Shown: positions 1 through 9,665 of the stretch, one piece after another
Position numbering within the stretch: the stretch's first letter is position 1
Layout: each line of letters begins with the position of its first letter
Source of the DNA: Parvularia atlantis
Lineage: Eukaryota; Opisthokonta; Rotosphaerida
NCBI GenBank assembly: GCA_943704415.1
Contig: CALSCO010001832.1
Coordinates: forward strand, 1 to 14,418
DNA length: 14,418 nucleotides
Reading direction: 5' to 3'
Program-made: the position numbers and the translations under genes
Notes under the pieces: generated by a model
Seen by the model: the letters and a program-made list of their open reading frames with translations, nothing else
Database searches by the model: none
What the model was told of the DNA's origin: nothing

Positions 1-30
<30 letters not shown>
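1..30. repeat. (TG)15 dinucleotide microsatellite
   Basis: Fifteen uninterrupted TG units open the window. They lie just beyond the last supportable exon of the minus-strand PEP carboxykinase gene, so they are probably inside or next to its last intron. A repeat starting exactly at base 1 also suggests an assembly or contig boundary. Confidence 0.95.
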
Positions 31-31
<1 letters not shown>

Positions 32-82
32 AACCGTGCCGTCAGCTGCTCCGCGCGCAGCCCGCCGTGACGCCACGCGCAC

Positions 83-2112
83 CAGGCGAGATGTCAAGGC
101 CCTTGGTGTCGATCGCGTCGGCCCTGGGCACGAAGCCGATCGGCGTCTTCACGGCGTTGTCCTGTGCGCGCGTTGTAAGGCACCGCAGCGCGCGCGCGGA
201 GCGGCGCGCTGCACCTTGTTCTCGATGCGCTCGGTGATCCACTTGAGCACGCGTGCGTTGTCCGAGAAACCCGGCCAGAGGAACTGCGCGTGCACGTGTC
301 AGCGCCGCGCCGCTGCGAGGTCGGCGCGCAACGGGCACCTTGCCGTTCTCCTGGCGGAACCAGTTGACGTGGAAGATCTTGGGCAGCTTGTCGGGCGTGC
401 TCTGAGCGCCGATCTTGAGCCAATGGCTAAAGTAGTCGGCCATGTTGTAGCCGCAGAACGGCAGCATCGCGAACGGGTCGAAGCGGAGCTCGCCAACCTG
501 GACGGTCGCGGCGGCAGCGCCGCCCCCGTCAGCGCCTCTGCGAGCATTGACAGCGAGCGACACTGCTGCACGCGCGCATACCTTGCCCTCAGCCGCCGCG
601 GTCATCTGCGACGCGACCGACGCGCCGACAAACGCGCCGTGCTGCCAGTTGAACGACTGGTACACGAGCGGGACGTTGACCGGGCGACGCCCGCCGAAGA
701 TGATGGCATCGATCGGCACGCCGTTGGGGTTCTCAAAGTCGGGCGAGATCGAGGGGCACTGCGCCGCGGGCACGGTGAAGCGCGAGTTGGGGTGCGCCGC
801 GGGCTTGCTGCTGCCGGGCGTCCAGGACTCGTTCAGCCACGACGTGAGCTTGGCCGGCGCGGGCTTGCTCATGCCTTGCAGCGCGTTGTTCTGTCAGTCG
901 AGCACGGCGCAACGGGACAGCGCGACGCGCACCCTCCCACCAGACGTCGCCCTCGGGCGTCTTGGCCACGTTGGTGAAGATCGTGTTGCTCTTGATCGTC
1001 TGCATCGCGTTCCAGTTGGTCGTCTCAGACGTGCCTGTGATGATGGCACCGCGCGTCAGGGTGCCGCCTCGCGCAGACACAGACACGACGTACCGGGCGC
1101 CACGCCAAAGAAGCCCGACTCGGGGTTGATCGCGTACAGACGCTGGTCCTTGCCGAAGCGCATCCACGCGATGTCGTCGCCGACGCACTCGACCGTCCAG
1201 CCGGGGATACTCGGCTGGAGCATGGCCTGTGCGCAAGGCCACCGCACAGAGTCAGTCACTGTGCGCGGTCGGTGCACGCCACCGCGTCGCACCAGGTTGG
1301 TCTTGCCACAGGCTGAGGGGAAGGCCGCAACGACGTTGTACTTCTTGCCTGCATGTGCGCGCGTGAGCCGTGGCGTTGTGCCGCATGCGCCACGCACCCT
1401 GCGGGCTCGTCAGCGTCAGGATGAGCATGTGCTCGGCCAGCCAGCCCTCGTCGCGCGCGATGTTGGAGGCGATGCGGAGTGCGAAGCACTTCTTGCCTGC
1501 GACAGCGCCATGGATCAGCAGCGGCACACGCACGCGTGGCTCGCGTGGCGCGCCGCACCGAGCAGCGAGTTGCCGCCGTAGCCCGAGCCGAACGACCAGA
1601 TCTCGCGTGTCTTCGGGAAGTGCACGATCTTGCGCTCGGGGATGTTGCACGGCCAGGCCACGTCCTTCTCGCCGGCCTTAAGCGGCCGCCCGACCGAGTG
1701 CACGCACGGCACAAAGTCACTGTTGCCGAGCGCGTTGAGCACCTTGTTGCCTGCGACACGGCGCGCGTAAGCCAAGCCGTACGCGTGCACACGCACTGGC
1801 CACACACCCGTGCGCGTCATGATGTTCATGTTGGCCACGACAAACGCCGAGTCGGTCAGCTCCACGCCGATGCGCGACAGGGGCGAGCCGACGGGGCCCA
1901 TGCTGTAGGGGATGACAAACATCTCGCGGCCTGTTTGTGTGCGCGTGCGTGTGAGCGTGCGCCGTGAGCACTTGCGGTTGCGCGCACCCTTCATCGCGCC
2001 GTCAAAGTTCTTGTTGAGCGTCTTGCGCATCTCCTGCGGCTCGACCCAGTTGTTGGTCGGGCCGGCCTCCTCCTTGATGTCGGAGCAGATGTAGGTGCTC
2101 TGCTCGGCGCTG

Positions 2113-2143
<31 letters not shown>

Positions 2144-2549
2144 ACGTCAGGCCCACGCGCTGCGGTGCGGGGACCGGCCACAACGCACCGCGCGACGTCG
2201 GCCGGGTCGGTGCGGCAGAGGTAGCTGTTGGGGCGGCGCTGCGGGTTGAGCTGCTCGATCACGCCCTTCTTCACCAGGTCGCTCAGCAGCGCGGCCTGCT
2301 CCTCGGCCGTGCCCGTGACCACGCGGACACTGTCGGGCTTGAGCAGCTTGGCCTTGTCGTCGACCCACTGCAGCAGCTTGCTGTTGGACGTCACGTCCTG
2401 CAGGCGCGGCGCCTGCGTCGCGAGCGTGCGCGCGAGGCGGGCGGCGGGGCGGCGCGCGGCCTTGGCGAGGCGGTGGCTGGGTGGCGTGGGAACGATGAGC
2501 GCGGTGGTCGGCGCACGTGCGTGTGCGCGCGGGACCCGCACCTGAGCAT
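83..2549 (-). CDS. PCK: Phosphoenolpyruvate carboxykinase, GTP-type, mitochondrial-targeted (C-terminus off the left edge)
   Basis: Converts oxaloacetate plus GTP to phosphoenolpyruvate, CO2 and GDP, the entry step of gluconeogenesis. Exons, in coding order: 2549-2542, 2476-2189, 2109-1988, 1930-1808, 1750-1559, 1496-1398, 1348-1293, 1226-1094, 1034-933, 874-582, 497-339, 283-215, 161-83. All phases join without a break and give 574 codons. Visible are [11 protein letters not shown] (Y238), metal ligands K247, H267 and D314, the kinase-1a loop FPSACGKTN with the family's hyper-reactive Cys at C291, kinase-2 VGDDIAW, and IIFGGRRP. These key residues all sit three positions later than in rat cytosolic PEPCK. 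The start is an 8-nt exon (ATGCTCAG) spliced to [13 protein letters not shown]..., rich in Arg and Ala with no acidic residue before D30, a typical mitochondrial presequence. Roughly 50 C-terminal residues should lie past position 83; that last junction is unclear. The gene is divergent from phytochelatin synthase. Confidence 0.93.
2113..2142. repeat. (CGA)7(CGG)3 trinucleotide tract inside a PEPCK intron
   Basis: Seven CGA units run into three CGG units. On the coding (minus) strand these read CCG then TCG and end three bases before the acceptor CAG of intron 2110-2188, so the repeat occupies the place of a polypyrimidine tract. Intron 2110-2188 is 79 nt, longer than most here. Confidence 0.85.
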
Positions 2550-3183
2550 GGCAGGATCGGGCGTGAAGGGCGAGTTGCTGGCGCGGGGCTGGGCGGGGTG
2601 GTGGCGGGGCCGCGCGCGAAGGAGGGGGGAGATCCGCTGTGCGGTGATTGCGCGCGCTGTGAGTCACCAGCCACGGGGCTGGCGGCGCGGCCCGAGCGGC
2701 GCGCCCGAGCGGTCACGTGCGAGCAGGGGCACGACAGAGAAGCGGGCGAGAGCCGAGTGCCGGGCGGGCGAGCGGGCACGAGGCCGAGCAAGCGGGCGAA
2801 GCACAGGGCGCGGGCGCGGGGCGCGGCACGCGGGCCAGGACCACGTGGCCCGGGCAATCTCGGGATCGACAGTCGATAGGGTCATTCGGGCCACGGTCCA
2901 GATTCTGTCTCCCAGCGCGCTGCATGCGCGCGGCCTCGCTGCTGCACCTTGCGGGCGGGTGGTCGCGGCAGTCGCGCGTGCGCACGTTTGGTATAGCGTC
3001 TGCGGCGTCGAGAGCGGCAGCAGGGGCAGCCGCGGTGTCGGTCGCGCAGCACCCCGCGCGCTCAGCTCACGCCATTTGCGCCAAGTGCACGGTTCGCGCG
3101 TTGTCGTCGCTACGCACGCGCACGCACCCGCGTGGGCTCACTCCTCGCGCGCGCGCGACGGCCCGCAGAAGACTCTCGCGGCG
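2550..3183. promoter_or_regulatory. Divergent intergenic region between PEPCK and phytochelatin synthase
   Basis: These 634 bases separate the two start codons and hold no convincing exon. Visible elements are two CACGTG palindromes (2714-2719 and 2842-2847), a TGAGTCA motif (about 2659-2665), a 13-base perfect palindrome ATCGACAGTCGAT (2865-2877), and a weak TATA-like TATAG (2992-2996) about 190 bases before the phytochelatin synthase ATG. CACGTG and TGAGTCA are known bHLH and bZIP core sites in other eukaryotes; use here is inferred. The rest is very GC-rich and unremarkable. A 5'-UTR intron is possible and cannot be excluded. Confidence 0.5.
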
Positions 3184-4857
3184 ATGACGACGATCCAGGA
3201 GCGCACCGAGCCCGCGCTCACGTTCTACCGCCGGCCGCTGCCGCCGAGCCTCGTGGCCTTCGCCTCGACCGAGGGCCGCCAGCTGTTTGTGCGGGCGCTG
3301 GGCGACCGGTACATGGAGTGCTACTTTGGTCTTGCGGGCAACTTTGTGACGCAGTCCGAGCCGGCGTGTGCGTCTGCGCGCCCCCGGCGCTCACGATGAC
3401 GTAATCAATGCACGCAGACTGCGGCCTGTCGGCGCTGACGATGGTTCTCAACACGCTCGAGGTCGACCCAAAGCGCACGTGGAAGGGCGTGTGGCGGTGC
3501 GCTGCATACTGCGCTGCGACGCGGTGCGATGCTGACTCGTTACGCGCACACAGGTGGTACGCCGAGGAGATGCTCGACTGCTGCGCGCCTCTGCCGCGCG
3601 TCAAGGAGCAGGGCATCACCTTCCTCGAGTTTGCCTGCCTGGCGCAGTGCAACGGGCTCACGGTGGAGACGCACTACGCCGATGAGACGTACGTGCGGCT
3701 GGGGCGCCGGGCGCGTCCCCACGAGCGCGAGCGATGACAATGACCGTCCCCACAGCGACAAGCAGCAGTTCCTGGACGCGATCCGCGACACGTGCAGCAC
3801 GCGCGACCGCATCCTCGTCGTGTCGCACTCGCGCAAGGCGCTGGGCCAGGTGCGTCGCCGCTGCGCCGTGCTCCTTCCTGCAGGAAGGCTGAACGATGCG
3901 CGCGCGCACGCACACTAGACGGGCGACGGCCACTTTTCGCCCGTCGGTGGCTACGACCCGAGCACGCACATGGTGCTCATGATGGACGTGGCGCGCTTCA
4001 AGGTGTGCCGGCGGTCACATCCACGTGCATCACACGCACGGCTCACGGCGCTCGCACAGTACCCGTCGTACTGGGTCTCGGCTGACCTGATGTGGGAGTC
4101 GCTCCTGCCGGTCGACAAGGCCACGGGGCGCTCGCGCGGGTACTTGGTCGTGACGAAAAAGTGCGTGTGCTGGCCGCCGCGCACCGCTGGTGCTCACCGA
4201 TGCCCGCGCACAAAAACACAGCGCCACGACCTCGCTGAGCCTGCTCAAGGTCGAGCTCGACCAGAGCGTGTGGCCATCCTTGACGACGCAGCTCAAGGCG
4301 CTGCGCGACCGCCTCGCGGCCGCCGACCCGACCGAGCGCGAGCCGCTGCCGGCGACGGTCGCGCAGGTGCTCGGCATCCTCGGCTCGGCGTCGCGCCCGC
4401 CGCTGCTGTTCCGCAACTATGATGTGCGTGCGCACGCTGGGGAGCCACTCGGTGTTTGCTGCTGACCTTGACGCGGCGCGTGTGCCAGGCCGGCCGCGAC
4501 ATTGAGGCGACGATCGAAGGCGCGGCGCTTGAGCTCGTGCAGGAGGTCCGCCAGCACCCGCTGTACGACGTCGTACGCACGAGCGGCGCGGGTGGCAGTG
4601 AGCTCGACGCGGTGCTCGCAACGGTGCTGCTGCTCGCGGTGCCGCTGTGGGTGTCGCCGCTGAACGCGCACCCGTCCTACGTGGTGCGATTTCTGGTTGC
4701 GTGCACACGCGTGCTTTCGCTGCTCACGCTGCGCTGCCAGGCGATGCACCACCGCAGCGCGAGTAAGCTGCTGCGGCACGAGCTCGGCCGGCTGCGGCAC
4801 CAACTCGCGAGCCTCGAGTCGCTCAGTGACTGCGCGTGCCGCTCGTCGGCTTTATGA
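3184..4857 (+). CDS. PCS: Phytochelatin synthase (glutathione gamma-glutamylcysteinyltransferase)
   Basis: A papain-like transpeptidase that builds phytochelatins, (gamma-Glu-Cys)n-Gly, from glutathione to chelate cadmium, zinc, arsenic and similar ions. Exons: 3184-3367, 3418-3496, 3554-3688, 3756-3849, 3919-4002, 4060-4160, 4222-4423, 4489-4683, 4741-4857; 396 aa. The N-terminal domain (about residues 12-225) carries YRRPLP, TQSEPAYCGL, MLDCC, TGDGHFSPVGGY and MMDVARFKYP. The catalytic triad C63, H169, D187 is offset by exactly seven from C56, H162, D180 of the Arabidopsis enzyme. The C-terminal part aligns loosely with the variable phytochelatin_C region, ending in a helical segment like the plant tail and a CAC motif near the stop. 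The ATG at 3184 is chosen because the family similarity starts about 12 residues later. Intron 4684-4740 is a multiple of three without a stop, so its removal rests on its consensus splice sites and on alignment. Confidence 0.94.
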
Positions 4858-4882
4858 GCACGCACGTGGTGGGTTGATCGTG

Positions 4883-7800
4883 ATGGCCACTGCGTCCGCT
4901 GTTGCGCCGAGTGTGTTGCGACCGCAGCACGCGCGACGACCGCTCACACCGCGATCGCACACACGCGCGCGCACGCGGCAGTGTGGCGCCACCGCCGCCT
5001 GCAGCTCGAGCGCGTTGAGAAGTTTGTGTCGCCGACGTACTTTGCGGACAGCAACCTGCGCGCGCACGTCGATGCGGCGCGGACGCGCGGTGCGTGGCGC
5101 ATGACGGCGGCCCATCGCGCGCCTCAACGTGACGGCGCCGCAGACGGCATCGTGCTCGCGCGCTACTCGCCGCCCGCGGGCGCGCACCCGGCCTTCGCGG
5201 AGGCCACGGGCGCGGCCGCGACGTACGCGCCGTGCGCCGTCGGCGATGTGTTTGGCCCGGCGTGGTCGTCGCACTGGGTCCGCGTCGACGTGACCCTCCC
5301 GGCGACGTGGCGCGCCGAGTACGCGGCCGACGGCTACGTCGAGTTCGACCCGGGCTGCGAGGGCCTTGTGTGGTCGGCCGACGGGCGCGCGATCCAGGTG
5401 CGCCGCCCGATCGACGTCGTGCGGCCGCTCAGCCCGTGTGCCGCACCGCGATAGGGCATCACCGGGGGCGACGGCGGCAATCGCCGCGTCGAGATGCCGC
5501 TCGCGCTCGTGCTTGGCCCCGACCGCGTCCGCGGCACGTTCTACGTCGAGGTCGCCTGCAACGGGCTCTTTGGCGTCGGCGCCGGCGGCATGATCAACCC
5601 GCCCGACCCGGCGCGCTCGTTCACGGTGCGCGCGAGCGGGCGCCTCGGCGTCGGCACTGGCGGCTCACGGCGCAAGACAGCTCAAGTCGGCCGATCTCGT
5701 CCGGCCGAACCACGACGTGCGCGCGCTGCTGCGGGCGCTCGAGGTGATCGACGGCATTGCGCGGCACCTGCCCGAGAGTGCGCCTGCTGTGACGCACGGT
5801 GTGCGCGTGATGACGGCATTCGGCAGGCAGCGAGCGCGCGCAGAAGGCGCTCTTTGCGATGAACAACGTCGTGAACGAGTGCTGGCCGGGGGACGCGACG
5901 TCCGTGCAGCGCGCGCGTGTGTGGCCCCGCCTCTTGGCCGCGCACCGAGCGCGCGTGCTCACATGCACGGCCGCAGTGCGCCTCGCGCGCGACTTTCTCG
6001 CCACGCCGGGTCACCCAGCCGAGCACACGCTCCATTTTGTCGGGCACTGCCACATTGACACGGCACGCGGCGCCGTCGGCGTGCGCATGGGCTGACGCCG
6101 CGCGCACAGGCCTGGCTCTGGACATACCGCGAGACCCGCCGCAAGGCCGGGCGGTCGTGGGCGTCGCAGCTGCGGCTGATGGAGCGGCACCCGGACTACG
6201 TCTTTGCGTGCTCGCAAGCGCAGCAGCTCGACTGGTGCGCGCGCACTGATCGCGACCGAGGGCATTCGGGCTCACAACGACGAGTAGGCTGCGCGAGGAC
6301 TACCCGCACACGTTTGCGCAGATCAAGCAGTACGCCAAGCAGGGCCAGTTTGTGCCCGTCGGCGGCACGTGGATCGAGATGGTGCGTGTCCCTATGCCTA
6401 TCTCCTCACAGCAGCCAAGCGGCGCGCGAGCGCAGGACTGCAACATCCCCAACGGCGAAAGCCTCGTGCGCCAGTTCCTGTGGGGCCAGCGCTTCTTCCA
6501 GGAGCACTTTGGCGAGCGCAGCCGGTGCGCCGCCCCTTCCTGTCCTCGCCGACGCCGACGCCTCGTACGCGCGCGTGCCCCGCGACAGCGTCTTTTGGCT
6601 GCCAGACACGTTCGGCTACGCTGCGCAGCTGCCGCAGATCATGCGCAGCGCCGGCTGCGAGTTTTTCATGTCGCAGAAGATGGTGCGCCCGTTGCGGGCG
6701 TTTGCGTGCACGGCGGTCAGCTGACACACGCTGCCAGTCGTGGAACCTGATCAACCCGTTCCCGTTCACATCGTTCTACTGGCGCGGGCTCGACGGCTCG
6801 ACGGTGACCGCACGTAGTTGTGAACCCGCGCGCGCGCTGCTGACACGGCCGTGCGCCAACGCAGGTTCTCGCGCATTTTCCGCCGGCCGACACGGTGCGC
6901 GCGGCGAAATCGAGGCGCCACCCCCCGCTGACGCTGCGTGCGCTGACGCAGTACAACGGCCAGGCGACCGTGCAGGAGGCCGTCTTTGGCGTGACCAACA
7001 ACCGCGACCGCGACCGCACGTCGTGCTCGCTGCAGCTGATCGGGTGGGTGTCCGCACGCCCAGCGTAAAGTCTGGGCTTACCGTGTGCGCCGCAGCAACG
7101 GCGACGGCGGCGGTGGCCCGCAAGCGACGATGCTCGAGCGCGTCGAGCTCATGAAGAACACGCTTGGCCTGCCGCAGATGCGCTTCTCGACGCCGAACGC
7201 CTTCTTCGACCAGCTCAAGCTGTCGCGTGACCTGCTCACCGTGCGCCCGGCTAGCCAGGCATGGAGCGGGCCGACTGAGTGGGCGCCGGGCGACAGTGGC
7301 AGGGCGAGCTGTACCTCGAGCTGCACCGCGGTACGTACACGACGCAGGCGTTTGTCAAGACGGGCAACCGGCGCATCGAGCGGCTGCTGCACGACGTCGA
7401 GGTCGCGGCCGTGCTCGCCAATACCATCGACCGCAAACACCGGTGCGTGCTCACTCGCTGCTGTTGCTTGCGTTGTCTCACGGTGACAATCGCACAGATA
7501 CCCCCGCGCGGCGCTCGAGCGGCTCTGGAAGCTGTTTCTGCTGCAGCAGTTTCACGATGTGGGTGCTCGTGCGCGTGTTTGCGCGTGCACTGGCGGCTGA
7601 GCCGGGCACAGGTCATCCCGGGCACCAGCATCGGTCTCGTGTACGACGATGTTCGCAAGCACTACGCGCAGATTGAGGCCGAGGGTGCGCTATCCTCGAT
7701 CGTGAGGGCGGCTGACCGCCTTCGTTAGCGTCCGAACTGCTGCACGCCGCTCTTGCCGCATCGGCGAGCGGTGCGTGTCCGCGAAGGTCGTCGTCGCACA

Positions 7801-9634
7801 CGGTATGCTCACGCACCGCCAGCCATCAAGCACCAGTGCTCCCTCGTCTTCAACGGGCTCGGCTTTGCGCGCGGTGGCCTGCTGCGGTGCGGGCGCGCTC
7901 ACTTACCGGTCGCTGCGGTCGCTGACGCCCCCTCGGGCGAGCAGCCTCAAGGACGGAGAGCGGGCGCTGCTGCCGCCGGGCACCCTCACACAGGCCGACA
8001 GCACCACCGCCGGCCATCTGCTCGCCCTTGGTGCGGATTTGGCGCGGCTCGTTACCACGCTCCTTATGCGCCGACGTGCGCGCAGTCGAGCCCGTTCCCG
8101 CGCTGACGCTGCAGGCGCCCGTGCCGCGCCCGCTGCCTGCATTGGCCGCTCAGCTGCTCGGTGCGCACGGCTGCGCACCGCTAAACAGCCCCTGACGACA
8201 CGACTGCAGTGTTCGAGGACGGCGCACACCACGTGCTGCAGAACGCGCTGGTCCACGCGGCCTTTGACAAGCTCGGACGCCTGGTGCAGTGGCAGTGGCG
8301 TGCGGGCGGGTGTGTGCGGTGCGGCATCGGTGCCTCGCTCTGAGCTCACCCGCGAGGGCGCAGCTGGGATCTGCTGCCGCCGGGCCTATGCGCCAACGCC
8401 TTTGCGGTCTACGAGGACATCCCGCTCTACTGGGTGCGTGAGAGTGCGCGTGCCGCGCGCGATTCGTGCTCACACGTTCGCTCGCCCAGGACGCGTGGGA
8501 CGTCGAACTGTACCACCGCGAGAAGCGCCTGGGCGAAGAGCACTTCGCGGCCACGGCGGACGTCCAGGTTGTGGAGCACGGCCCGCTGCGTGCGGCGCTG
8601 CAGTTCCGCCTGCGCATCGGCGACGTCTGCGAGATCATGCAGACGGTGTCGCTCGGCGTTGACTCGGCGCTGCTGCGCTTTGACACGCACGTCGACTGGC
8701 ACACGAGCCGCCGCGTGTTGGTGCGCCCGATGCGCGCACTGGCCGCGTGCAGCTTACGGCCGCCGCGCGAGCAGAAGGTCGAGCACGCGATCAACGTCAC
8801 AACCGACACCGCCGTCTTTGAGACGCAGTTTGGCCAAGTGCACCGCCCGGTCAGCAGCAATACGTCGTGGGAGGCCGGTGCGCGCTGGCTTCTCATGGTG
8901 CACGGTGCATGGTGCAGCACGTCGCTGAGCGTGCTCGCAGCCAAGTTTGAGGTTTGCGGCCATCGCTACGTCGCGCTGTGCGAGGCCAACTTTGGCGTAG
9001 CGCTGCTCAACGACTGCAAGTACGGGCACTCGGTCCTGCCGAGCGGCCGCGGGCTGGCGCTGACGCTGCTGCGCGCGCCCAAGGCGCCGGACGACACGGC
9101 CGACATCGGTGCGGCTGCGATTGAAACTGCCTCGCGACTGACGGGGTGCCGCCAGGGCCGCACACGTTTGCTTACGGTCTGCTGCCGTTCGAGGGCACGC
9201 TGGCAACGGCCAACATCGTGCGCGAGGCCGCGGTGTTCCACGCGCCGCTGACGCTCTTTGCCTGGTGCGCGCGTCTGCGCTTGCTGGCTGGCATCGTGCG
9301 CTGATCTCGCTGATGGCGCAGCACGTCGCCCGGCGACGACAGCACCCCGGCCGTGCGCTCGCTCGGTGCGCTGACGGGCAGCGGCGCGGATGGCATCGTG
9401 CTCGACACGGTCAAGCTCGCCGAGGACACGGACGACGCCGTCGTGGTGCGGCTGTACGAGGCGCACGGCGGCCGGGCCCGCGGGCAGCTCGCGTGGGTCG
9501 CGCCGCTGGCCAAGGTGCACACGTGCAGCGTGCTCGAGGAGCCGCTGGCGACCGTGGCGGTGTCGTACGACGGCGGCGTGCCGGTGGCGCTGCAGCCGTT
9601 TGAGCTGCGTTCGCTGCTGCTTGTTTGTCAGTGA
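4883..9634 (+). CDS. MAN2C1: Alpha-mannosidase, GH38, MAN2C1/Ams1 class
   Basis: A Zn- or Co-dependent retaining exo-alpha-mannosidase that degrades free oligosaccharides in the cytosol or vacuole. The 1069-aa model is close to human MAN2C1 (about 1040). Exons: 4883-4910, 4982-5089, 5144-5397, 5455-5625, 5681-5777, 5827-5916, 5977-6062, 6110-6234, 6288-6381, 6436-6524, 6589-6682, 6738-6803, 6865-6894, 6952-7043, 7096-7240, 7297-7442, 7498-7558, 7612-7684, 7729-7770, 7823-7886, 7945-8030, 8086-8160, 8210-8309, 8364-8433, 8490-8720, 8775-8877, 8941-9108, 9156-9264, 9322-9634. The order of motifs is [95 protein letters not shown]. Predicted metal ligands H275, D277, D352 (also nucleophile) and H591 are all present. 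No signal peptide is seen, fitting a non-secretory form. Only 25 bases follow the previous stop. Intron 7 uses a GC donor. Confidence 0.95.
6063..6109 (+). other. GC-AG intron splitting the HIDTAW metal-binding motif
   Basis: A 47-nt intron with donor ACG|GCACGC and acceptor GCACAG|GCC, and a CTGAC branch-like motif at about 6092-6096. Removing it joins HIDT to AWLW without a gap, as the family requires. The nearest GT donor (6081) would leave six extra residues (ARGAVG) inside the motif. The GC donor is therefore inferred from protein conservation, not from transcripts. Confidence 0.75.
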
Positions 9635-9665
9635 GTTTTTGTCGTGGTCCAGCTTGTCGACGTCG

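Noticed and set aside
1-30. TG repeat as a telomere
   Set aside because: A pure dinucleotide tract with an adjoining coding gene and no TTAGGG-like unit is a microsatellite, not a telomere.
6-977. Long open frames antisense to or shifted from the real genes
   Set aside because: High GC makes long shadow frames common; their products are low-complexity Arg/Ala-rich and match no family, while the spliced models explain the same bases.
2550-3183. Hidden gene between PEPCK and phytochelatin synthase
   Set aside because: Frames there give only Arg/Gly/Ala-rich peptides with no conserved motif and no consistent exon chain.
6081-6109. GT-AG intron of 29 nt in the alpha-mannosidase
   Set aside because: It would insert ARGAVG into the metal-binding HIDTAW motif and be far shorter than any other intron here.
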